A stretch of DNA of 64,000 nt from Variovorax ginsengisoli (GTDB lineage Bacteria > Pseudomonadota > Gammaproteobacteria > Burkholderiales > Burkholderiaceae_C): NCBI RefSeq assembly GCF_006438845.1, contig NZ_RCZJ01000003.1, positions 30,353-94,352 on the forward strand. Direction: 5' to 3'. A model generated the notes under the pieces. That model had not been told where the DNA came from, made no database searches, and was given only the letters and a program-made list of their open reading frames with translations. The translations under genes were made by a program, and so were the position numbers. Shown piece after piece: positions 52,238-59,060 of the stretch. Every line of letters begins with the position of its first letter. Position 1 is the first letter of the stretch.

Positions 52238-52633
52238 ATGCCTTACATCGAAATCCTGGCGCCCCGCGCTGCCGCCGCCCAGAAACGCCAACTGACCCAG
52301 GGCGTCACCGACAGCATCGTGCGCGGCTTCGGCGTCACGCCGTCGACCGTGACGATCTACTTCTTGGCCCTGGGCACGGACGACTACGCGCACGCCGGCG
52401 ACTTCGGCCTGCCGCCCGCCGGTGCCCGCGTGTTCGTCAAGGTGCACGCCTACCGCCGCGACCCCGACCAGCGCCGCGCCGTCGCCGAAGCCATGACGCT
52501 CGCACTTGCCGCCTGCTTCGACACGCCCGCCCACAACGTCGCCATCTACTTCCTCGACCGCGAGCGCGACGAGGTCGCGCACGAAGGCCACCTGGCCAGC
52601 GACGAAGCCCTCGACACATCGACCACGCCATGA
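52238..52633 (+). CDS. Tautomerase-superfamily protein with two fused 4-OT-like domains
   Basis: 131-residue protein beginning MPYIEI, so Pro2 becomes the N-terminal catalytic proline after methionine removal, as in 4-oxalocrotonate tautomerase. Two beta-alpha-beta units are visible: residues 1-55 (to VTIYFLALGTDDYAHAG) and about 63-120 (VFVKVHAYRRD to VAIYFLDRERDEVAHEG). Their matching YFL-x-x-x-x-D-x-x-AH endings show internal duplication. Tautomerases or cis-CaaD-like hydratases are possible. It starts nine bases after the LacI stop and overlaps the acyl-CoA dehydrogenase start (ATGA). Confidence 0.82.
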   Translation: MPYIEILAPRAAAAQKRQLTQGVTDSIVRGFGVTPSTVTIYFLALGTDDYAHAGDFGLPPAGARVFVKVHAYRRDPDQRRAVAEAMTLALAACFDTPAHNVAIYFLDRERDEVAHEGHLASDEALDTSTTP

Positions 52634-53775
52634 CGACCCAGTTCCTTACCGAAGTCCAGACCTCTGTGCGCGACACCGCACGCCGTTTCGCCGAAGGCGA
52701 GGTGCTGCCGCGCGCCGCCGCCATCGACCGCGAAGACGTGTTCGACCGAACGCTGTACCGTGGCATGGCCGAGCTCGGCCTGTTCGGCATCAGCCTGCCC
52801 GAATCGTCGGGCGGCACCGGCCTGGACACCGTCAGCCTCTGCCTCGTAATGGAAGAACTGGCGCGCTGCTCGGCCGCCATCGGCAACGCCTTCGCCATTC
52901 CCGTGGAAGCGGCGCTGTTCCTGCACCACCACGGCAATGCATCGCAGAAGGCGCTGATCCCCGGCATCCTCGATGGGTCGATCGTGTTCGCCACGGCCAT
53001 GACCGAGCCCGACTTCGGCTCGGACGCCGCGAGCATCCAGACCACGGCGCGCGCGACCGACGGCGGCTGGGTGCTCAACGGCACCAAGGCCTGGGTCACG
53101 CTGGGCGGCGTGGCCGATCGCATCATGGTCTTCGCGCGCACCGGCAAGGAAGCCGGCCACAAGTCGATGAGCTGCTTCCTGATCGACGCAGCGTCGCCGG
53201 GTGTGAGCCGTGGCAAGAACGAAGAGCTGCTGGGCATGCACGGCCTGGAGGATTGCCAGATCGTGCTGCAGGACGTGCACGTGCCGAAGGACGCCATGAT
53301 CGGCGCCGAGAACCAGGCGTTCAAGACGGCCATGGGCAACTTCAATTTCAGCCGCCTCCTGATGTCGTCGATGGCGCTGGGCATGGCGCAAGCCGCGATG
53401 GAAGACGCGGTGGCCTACGCCACCACGCGCAAGCAGTTCGGCGAAAAGATCATGAACTTCCAGGCCATCCAGTTCATGGTGGCCGACATGTCGACCGACA
53501 TCGCCGCCGCGCGCCTGCTCATCCACCACGCGTCGCGCGTGTTCGATGCCGGCCTGCCCTACGCCAAGGAGGCGGCGCACGCCAAGCTCTTCACCACCGA
53601 CATGGCGATGAAGCACGTGTCGAACGCGCTGCAGGTGCACGGCGGCAACGGCTACTCGCGCGAGTACCGCATCGAACGCATCTTCCGCGACGTGCGCCTG
53701 GCGCAGATCTACGAAGGCACCAACCAGATCCAGCGAATCATCATCTCGAAGCAGGTCGAGAAGGAACTCGCCTGA
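52630..53775 (+). CDS. Acyl-CoA dehydrogenase
   Basis: 381-residue FAD-dependent acyl-CoA dehydrogenase that would introduce a 2,3 double bond and pass electrons to EtfAB. The segments FATAMTEPDFGSDAASIQTTA near 115-135 and WVTLGGVADRIMVFART bind FAD. RKQFGEKIMNFQAIQFMVADM near 265 and the C-terminal LQVHGGNGYSREYRIERIFRDVR are family signatures. The catalytic base is most likely the Glu in YEGTNQIQR near 366. Closest in layout to short-chain or branched-chain dehydrogenases. Its product could be hydrated by the MaoC protein encoded two genes downstream. Confidence 0.92.
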   Translation: MTTQFLTEVQTSVRDTARRFAEGEVLPRAAAIDREDVFDRTLYRGMAELGLFGISLPESSGGTGLDTVSLCLVMEELARCSAAIGNAFAIPVEAALFLHHHGNASQKALIPGILDGSIVFATAMTEPDFGSDAASIQTTARATDGGWVLNGTKAWVTLGGVADRIMVFARTGKEAGHKSMSCFLIDAASPGVSRGKNEELLGMHGLEDCQIVLQDVHVPKDAMIGAENQAFKTAMGNFNFSRLLMSSMALGMAQAAMEDAVAYATTRKQFGEKIMNFQAIQFMVADMSTDIAAARLLIHHASRVFDAGLPYAKEAAHAKLFTTDMAMKHVSNALQVHGGNGYSREYRIERIFRDVRLAQIYEGTNQIQRIIISKQVEKELA

Positions 53776-53788
53776 GGGCGCAGCGACC

Positions 53789-55378
53789 ATGATCCACTGC
53801 ATCACCCCCGACGAAGCCGCCGCCCTCTTGAAGGACGGCGACATGGTGCTGGCCGGCGGCAACGGCGGCTCGGGCGTGCCCGAGGCGGTGTTCGAGGCCA
53901 TCGAACGCCGCTGGCTCGCCGGCGACGGCCCGCACGGCATCACCCTCTTCCACATCACCGGCGTGGGCGCGCTCACCGAGAAGGGCCTGTGCCACTTCGC
54001 GCACAAGGGCCTGGTGCGGCGGGTGGTGGGCGGCAACTTCGGCATGCAGTTGCCCTTCATGAAGCTGGTGCTCGACCAGGAACTGGAAGCCTACAACTTC
54101 CCGCAGGGCGTGATGACGCACCTGTGCCGCGCCATGGCCGGCCGCCAGCCCGGCGTGCTCACGCACGTGGGCCTGGAAACCTACATGGACCCGCGCCAGG
54201 ACGGCGGCCGCATGAACGCGCGCACCACCGAGAAGCTGGTGGAGCTGGTCAACATCGGCGGCAAGGACTACCTCTTCTATAAGGCACCCGGCGTGCCGTC
54301 TGTTGCGCTGATCCGCGGCACCTCGGCCGATGAAGACGGCTACGTCAGCATGGAGCACGAAGCCACCGCGCGCGAAGACCTGTCGATGGCGCAGGCCGTG
54401 CACAACGCCGGCGGCACCGTGATCTGCCAGGTCAAGCGCCTCGTCAAGCGCGGCACGCTGAACCCGCACATGGTGAAGATCCCCGGCTTCCTGATCGACC
54501 ACTTCGTCGTGCAGCCCGACCAGATGCAGACGTACACGACGCAGTACGACCCGGCGCGCTCCGGCGAGACGATCGTGCCGAGTTCGAGCATCCCGCCCGA
54601 CCCGATGGACGCCCGCCGCGTGGTGGCGCGCCGCGCCGCCTTCGAGCTGCGCCCGCGCGACGTGGTCAACCTCGGCGTCGGCATCTCGGCCATGATCCCC
54701 AACGTCGCGGCCGAAGAAGGCATCGACGAGATGATCACGCTCACCGTCGAGTCGGGCGCCGTCGGCGGCGTGCCGGGCCATGCGCGCGAGTTCGGCACCT
54801 CGGTCAACCCGCGGGTCATCCTCGACCAGTCCTACCAGTTCGACTTCTACGACGGCGGGGGCCTGTCGTGCGCCTTCCTGTCCTTCGCGCAGGTCGACCG
54901 GCACGGCAACGTCAACGTCACGAAGTTCGGCAAGCGCTACGACGGCGCGGGCGGCTTCATCAACATCACGCAGAACACCCAGCGGCTGGTGTTCAACGGC
55001 TCGCTGACCGGCGGCGATTTCGACATCGGCGTGGCCGACGGCGGGCTCGACATCCGACGCGACGGCAAGTTCAAGAAGTTCGTGCCCGAGGTCGACCAGA
55101 TCAGCTTCTCCGGCCACCTGGCGCGCGAACGCGGCCAGCGCGTGACCTTCATCACCGACCGCGCGGTGTTCGAGATGGAGGCCGACGGCATCGTGCTGAC
55201 CGAGATCGCCCCCGGCGTGCGCCTGCAGGAAGACGTGCTCGACCAGATCGGCTTCCCGATCCGCATCAGCGACACCTTGAAGACCATGGACGCGCGCATC
55301 TTCCGGCTCGGGCCGATGGGCATGCGCGACGCCTTCATGGCCCAGGCGCCGCGCCACATCGAGGTGCCCGAGGCATGA
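53789..55378 (+). CDS. Family I CoA transferase (fused alpha-beta)
   Basis: 529-residue CoA transferase combining both subunits, like the acetate CoA-transferase YdiF and 3-oxoacid CoA-transferases. The alpha half has GDMVLAGGNGGSGVPEAV near 17-34 and HITGVGALTEKGL near 55. The beta half has VVNLGVGISAMIPNVA near 290 and LTVESGAVGGVPGHA near 318, where the glutamate is the expected thioester-forming nucleophile. It moves CoA from a donor such as acetyl- or succinyl-CoA to the pathway acid, replacing an ATP-dependent ligase in this regulon. It begins 13 bases after the dehydrogenase and overlaps the MaoC-type gene start. Confidence 0.92.
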   Translation: MIHCITPDEAAALLKDGDMVLAGGNGGSGVPEAVFEAIERRWLAGDGPHGITLFHITGVGALTEKGLCHFAHKGLVRRVVGGNFGMQLPFMKLVLDQELEAYNFPQGVMTHLCRAMAGRQPGVLTHVGLETYMDPRQDGGRMNARTTEKLVELVNIGGKDYLFYKAPGVPSVALIRGTSADEDGYVSMEHEATAREDLSMAQAVHNAGGTVICQVKRLVKRGTLNPHMVKIPGFLIDHFVVQPDQMQTYTTQYDPARSGETIVPSSSIPPDPMDARRVVARRAAFELRPRDVVNLGVGISAMIPNVAAEEGIDEMITLTVESGAVGGVPGHAREFGTSVNPRVILDQSYQFDFYDGGGLSCAFLSFAQVDRHGNVNVTKFGKRYDGAGGFINITQNTQRLVFNGSLTGGDFDIGVADGGLDIRRDGKFKKFVPEVDQISFSGHLARERGQRVTFITDRAVFEMEADGIVLTEIAPGVRLQEDVLDQIGFPIRISDTLKTMDARIFRLGPMGMRDAFMAQAPRHIEVPEA

Positions 55379-55851
55379 ACGACATGAGCGACACCCACGA
55401 CATCTACTTCGACGACGTGGTCGTCGGCGCCAAGTTCACGACCGATTCGCACGCCATCACCGCCGCCGACATCGCACGCTTCTGCGACCTCACGCGCGAC
55501 CACCATCCGCTGCACACCGATGCCGACTACGCCGGCTCGCGCGGCTTCGGCGGGGTCATCGCGCATGGCCTGTACGGCCTCGCGCTCATGGAAGGCCTGA
55601 AGACCGAACTCAAGCTCTATCAGAACAGCTCGATCGCTTCGCTCGGCTGGGACCGGGTGCGATTCTTGCGACCGGTGATCGCGGGCGACGTGGTGCGCGT
55701 GGGCTTCGAATTCACCGAGAAGCGCACGTCATCGCGTCCCGGCCGCGGCATCGTGATCGAGACGCTGCGGCTGCTCAACCAGCGCGACGAATGCGTCATC
55801 GAGGCACAGCACAGCGCACTGCTGGCGTGCCGAAGCGACGCCACGTCTTGA
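55375..55851 (+). CDS. MaoC-family (R)-enoyl-CoA hydratase
   Basis: 158-residue single hot-dog MaoC protein. The hydratase motif is FCDLTRDHHPLHTDADYAGSRGFGGVIAHGLYG (about 37-69), containing the catalytic Asp and His. LRPVIAGDVVRVGFEF near 100 follows. It should hydrate the enoyl-CoA formed by the acyl-CoA dehydrogenase. ATG 55375 overlaps the CoA transferase stop (ATGA). Together, CoA transferase, dehydrogenase and hydratase form a short beta-oxidation-like pathway for one small acid. Confidence 0.9.
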   Translation: MNDMSDTHDIYFDDVVVGAKFTTDSHAITAADIARFCDLTRDHHPLHTDADYAGSRGFGGVIAHGLYGLALMEGLKTELKLYQNSSIASLGWDRVRFLRPVIAGDVVRVGFEFTEKRTSSRPGRGIVIETLRLLNQRDECVIEAQHSALLACRSDATS

Positions 55852-55913
55852 GCGTTGACTCGTTTCAATCAGCTTTATCGGCTCCAACCCACTTCGTCTC
55901 ACGAAAGCCCGAC

Positions 55914-56756
55914 ATGCAACTCTCGAAAATGGCTCTTGCGCTCTTCATTGGCGCCGCGTTCTCGGCTTCGGCCCTCGCTCAAACCTGCACGCCCAAAGTC
56001 GGTGCCGAACACCTGGTGTCGGCCGGCAAGCTGCAGATGTCGATCAACCCGACGCTGCCACCGCAGCAGTTCGTCGACGAGAAAGGCGAGCTTCAGGGCC
56101 TGAACGTCGAACTCGGCAAGGCCATCGCCAAGAAGCTGTGCCTCGAACCGGTCTTCGTCCGCATGGACATGCCGCCGATGATTCCCGCGCTGCAGGCCGG
56201 CCGCTTCGACATGATCAACACCGGCATGTTCTGGAGCGAGGAGCGTTCCAAGCTGATGTTCATGATCCCGTACGGCCAGCAGGCTGTGAGCATCTACACG
56301 GTGCCCAACAGCACCTTCAAGATCACCAAGTTCGACGATCTGTCCGGCCACGTGGTCGGCATCGAGACCGGCACCTACCAGGAGCGCAAATCGCGCGAGT
56401 ACAACGCCGACATGGTGGCGCGCGGCCTCAAGCCGATCGATTTCCGCACCTTCATGACCGCCTCGGAAACCACGGCCGCCCTGCGCGCCGGCCAGCTCGA
56501 AGCCGGCATCAACATCGACGAGACCGCCGCGAACTTCGTCGAGCGCGGCATCGCCAAGGTCTGGCTGAGCGGCATCAACGGCACCGACATCACCGTGACC
56601 TATCGCGACAAGACGACGGCGTTGGCCGCCAGCGCGGCACTGAATGAACTCAAGGCCGAGGGCACCTACGACAAGCTGTTCGACAAGTTCAAGATGACGC
56701 GCCTGAAAGACACGAACAACTTCGCCATCCGCGGCCCCGGCCCGGCGCCGAAGTAA
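55914..56756 (+). CDS. ABC transporter solute-binding protein, family 3
   Basis: 280-residue periplasmic binding protein with a signal peptide (MALALFIGAAFSASALAQ). CTPKVGAEHLVSAGKLQMS and NPTLPPQQFVDEKGELQGLNVEL are followed by PPMIPALQAGRFDMINTGMFWSEERSKLM. It is an obvious paralogue of the receptor at 62832-63677, which shares the unusual N-terminal cysteine region (QTCTP) and the NTGMF-EERSK stretch. The ligand is unknown, probably the carboxylic acid of this regulon. It sits 62 bases after the MaoC gene and 36 bases before the permease. Confidence 0.9.
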   Translation: MQLSKMALALFIGAAFSASALAQTCTPKVGAEHLVSAGKLQMSINPTLPPQQFVDEKGELQGLNVELGKAIAKKLCLEPVFVRMDMPPMIPALQAGRFDMINTGMFWSEERSKLMFMIPYGQQAVSIYTVPNSTFKITKFDDLSGHVVGIETGTYQERKSREYNADMVARGLKPIDFRTFMTASETTAALRAGQLEAGINIDETAANFVERGIAKVWLSGINGTDITVTYRDKTTALAASAALNELKAEGTYDKLFDKFKMTRLKDTNNFAIRGPGPAPK

Positions 56757-56792
56757 GCGCATCGCACAGACAGCAAGAAGGAAACCCGGGCC

Positions 56793-57503
56793 GTGTTCAA
56801 CGTCGATGCATTCCTGTCCTACCTGATCAACCCCTACCTTCTCGGTGGGGTCGGCATCACGATCGGGCTGACGATCTCCACGATCTTCATCGGCCTGGCC
56901 TTGGCGCTGCCGCTGGCGCTCGCGAGCATGTCCACCAACAAGTTCCTGCGGGCGCCGGCCAAGTGCTACATCTGGGTCTTTCGCGGCACGCCGCTCTTGG
57001 TGCAGATCGTGATCATCTACACCGGCCTGCCGCAGTTGGGCGTGCGCTTCGACGTGCTCACCTCCGCCATCCTGGCGCTGAGCCTGAACGAGGCGGCCTA
57101 CCTGTCGGAGACCATCCGAGCCGGCTTCTCGGCCGTGGCCAAGGGGCAGATCGAGGCGGCCAAGGCGCTGAGCCTGTCGAAGTTCGCAACACTGCGGCTG
57201 GTCACACTGCCGCAGGTCATCCGCATCATCATCCCGCCGCTCGGCAACTCGGTGAACGGGCTGTTGAAGGCCACATCGCTCGCCTCTGTCATTTCGATGG
57301 AAGAGCTGATGCGCCGCAGCCAAGTGCTGATGCAGGCCAAGTTCGAAGTGCTGGAGCTCTACTGCGTGGCCGCCGTGTTCTACCTCGTGCTCACCTCGCT
57401 GTGGGACGTGGTGCAACGCCGCCTCGAGAAGCACTACGGCAAGGGCTATGCGCCGACGGAGAAGAAGAAGCAGACCGTGGTGCGCACGCCGGCAGTGGCC
57501 TGA
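56793..57503 (+). CDS. ABC transporter permease, polar amino acid type
   Basis: 236-residue permease. The first helix is YLLGGVGITIGLTISTIFIGLALALPLALA. WVFRGTPLLVQIVIIYTGLP near 64 and the EAA loop SETIRAGFSAVAKGQIEAAKALSLS near 107-131 are canonical. The C-terminal tail is Lys-rich. GTG 56793 follows AAGGA. Only one permease is present; the partner ATPase is probably the one at 48384-49178 on the other arm of the regulon, and the permease may homodimerise. A strong terminator follows 42 bases later. Confidence 0.9.
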   Translation: MFNVDAFLSYLINPYLLGGVGITIGLTISTIFIGLALALPLALASMSTNKFLRAPAKCYIWVFRGTPLLVQIVIIYTGLPQLGVRFDVLTSAILALSLNEAAYLSETIRAGFSAVAKGQIEAAKALSLSKFATLRLVTLPQVIRIIIPPLGNSVNGLLKATSLASVISMEELMRRSQVLMQAKFEVLELYCVAAVFYLVLTSLWDVVQRRLEKHYGKGYAPTEKKKQTVVRTPAVA

Positions 57504-57544
57504 GGCGCCACCGGCCACCCGCCCCAGATCGCGATGTGCGACAG

Positions 57545-57581
57545 CGCCCGGAATGGTTAGCCATTCCGGGCGTTTTCTTTT
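57545..57581 (+). terminator. Rho-independent terminator of the LacI-led plus-strand operon
   Basis: A perfect 12-bp stem (57545-57556 with 57561-57572) around a TTAG loop, followed by TTTTCTTTT. It closes the transcript ending with the permease and marks the boundary to the AT-richer accessory segment. Confidence 0.92.
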
Positions 57582-57687
57582 GCGGGGCGTTCTTCGGTGA
57601 ACTGCCAACGAAAAGGCGGTGCTACGCTCTCCGCGTCACACATCGACAGGCAGATCGAAGCGCCGATGAGCGCAGTAAGGGAAACAC

Positions 57688-57801
57688 ATGAACCGGGCGC
57701 GCGTCATTCCGCAGCCTCCGGCGCCGCTTGGCGTCTGCGGGGCGTTTACGAGATCACTCACGTCGCTTTGTAGCGCTGACTCCGATGGAAGCGCTCCATG
57801 A
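57688..57801 (+). CDS. Possible 37-residue small protein upstream of the broken membrane-protein gene
   Basis: A short frame from ATG 57688 to TGA 57799-57801, preceded by AAGGGA at seven to eight bases and ending by overlapping the ATG at 57798 (ATGA). The product (MNRARVIPQPPAPLG and so on) has no recognisable domain and no membrane helix. It may be a real small coupled gene, a leader, or a decayed remnant. The rest of 57582-57797 shows no other recognisable feature. Confidence 0.25.
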   Translation: MNRARVIPQPPAPLGVCGAFTRSLTSLCSADSDGSAP

Positions 57802-58379
57802 GCGCCGCCCCACTTCAACTGCCGGAGCGCTCCGCTTGGCGGAATCCCTACGGCATCTCACTGGTTGGGTACTAGCTCGTCATGGCGGTCGTGGGCATGC
57901 TTGTTCCCGACGACATCCTTCAACGCAACGTATGGGCGCGAGACTTCAGCGACTTCATGGCGTCGATCGTTCCTCAGATAGATTGCATCACCACGCTGAA
58001 CATCAAGCCGGACGTCAACCGGTTCTACTTCTCGATTCTGTGGGCCGGGAGTCCAGTCTTGTCCGTGATCTCCCTCCTTTTCATCTGGGATGGATGGCGG
58101 CGGCGCTCGGCACTCATGTGGACTGCCCCTCTCAAGGCGGCACTGCTACCGATGGGGCTTGCAATGGTCGTAACCATTGCAATGCTGCAAGTCGATTGGC
58201 TTGTCGAACCCTCGCTTAGATTGTCAAAGACCTATTTTGGAAGTGTCTTGGGGCGAGCCACCCTCGCACAAGTATTCGTTCTGGGGCCAGTCTTGTTCGG
58301 CTTGGGCCTGACCGTTTGGTTGTTGGGCTGGCTCAGTGGCTACATCCCTCGCAACATCGGGAAGCAACACCACGGCTAA
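57798..58379 (+). pseudogene. Broken paralogue of the adjacent membrane protein (in-frame amber at codon 26)
   Basis: Reading from ATG 57798 (GGAAG ten bases upstream), the frame has TAG at 57873-57875 and then stays open to 58379. The full span is 582 bases, exactly the length of the intact copy at 58479-59060. The parts align colinearly: W-R-N-P against W-R-S-P before the stop, then V-M-A-V-V-G against L-M-V-G-L-G. RDFSDFMAS and LGWLSGYIPRN are shared exactly. The amber codon falls opposite a tyrosine in the first membrane helix. A restart at ATG 57882 would make a 165-residue protein missing half of that helix. It is either a recent pseudogene, a read-through gene or a sequencing error. 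Confidence 0.75.
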
Positions 58380-58419
58380 GCAACAACGTCTGATGCGAAC
58401 GTCCAAGTTGCGAACCTAT

Positions 58420-58431
58420 TGGTTTAAACCA
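58420..58431. promoter_or_regulatory. Palindrome upstream of the intact membrane-protein gene
   Basis: TGGTTTAAACCA, a perfect 12-bp palindrome 48 bases before ATG 58479, followed at 58440-58445 by TTGACT, a good -35-like box. No convincing -10 follows at the right distance. It may be an operator for the putative immunity-effector pair. Confidence 0.3.
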
Positions 58432-58478
58432 CTAGACATTTGACTCGATATGAACTTTTCAATATTCATGGAGAAGAT

Positions 58479-59060
58479 ATGAATCCAATCTCGCGTGGCA
58501 ATTTGACCAGAACGTCTCACTGGCGCAGCCCTTTGATTGTTGCCCAATTGCTCTATTACTTTTTGATGGTCGGACTTGGTTTATGCATCCAAGAAAACGT
58601 CCTCGAAACAAGCGCATGGACGCGGGACTTCAGCGACTTCATGGCATCTTTCATTCCTCAGATCGATCGAATCACTGCGCTGAATATTGAGCCGGAAGCA
58701 AACCGCTTCTACTTTGCGACGCTGTGGGCGACCAGCCCGGCTTTATTCGGAATCCTGTTGGGCAATATTTATCGAACGCGTTCAACTCTTCAAAAAGTGT
58801 GGGACATGTCGCTTCTCAAGGTGCTCGGGTCCATGTTTGGACTAGCACTGATGCTTGCCTGGACGCAGCACTTGTGGTTCGTCAATCCTTCAATGCGTCT
58901 TTCAGAATTCCTTTTTGGAACCGGCGTTGGCCGCAGCTTTCTTGCACAGCTAGTGTTCTATGTCGGTGCAGTCTTCTGTATTGCTGGTCTGATGGTCTGG
59001 TGCCTTGGCTGGCTTAGCGGGTACATCCCTCGCAACCTCAAGGAAAAACGTCATGAATGA
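58479..59060 (+). CDS. Four-helix membrane protein, candidate immunity protein
   Basis: 193-residue inner-membrane protein of no recognised family. Likely helices are about 18-38 (LIVAQLLYYFLMVGLGLCI), 74-96 (YFATLWATSPALFGILLG), 108-130 (LLKVLGSMFGLALMLAW) and 150-178 (LAQLVFYVGAVFCIAGLMVWCLGWL). An acidic ~35-residue loop (ETSAWTRDFSDFMASFIPQIDRI) probably faces the periplasm. ATG 58479 follows an excellent GGAG ribosome site. The stop overlaps the start of the large glycine-zipper protein by eight bases. Polytopic proteins encoded directly beside pore-forming toxins are typically immunity proteins, so that role is proposed. The gene is visibly AT-richer than its surroundings. Confidence 0.75.
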   Translation: MNPISRGNLTRTSHWRSPLIVAQLLYYFLMVGLGLCIQENVLETSAWTRDFSDFMASFIPQIDRITALNIEPEANRFYFATLWATSPALFGILLGNIYRTRSTLQKVWDMSLLKVLGSMFGLALMLAWTQHLWFVNPSMRLSEFLFGTGVGRSFLAQLVFYVGAVFCIAGLMVWCLGWLSGYIPRNLKEKRHE

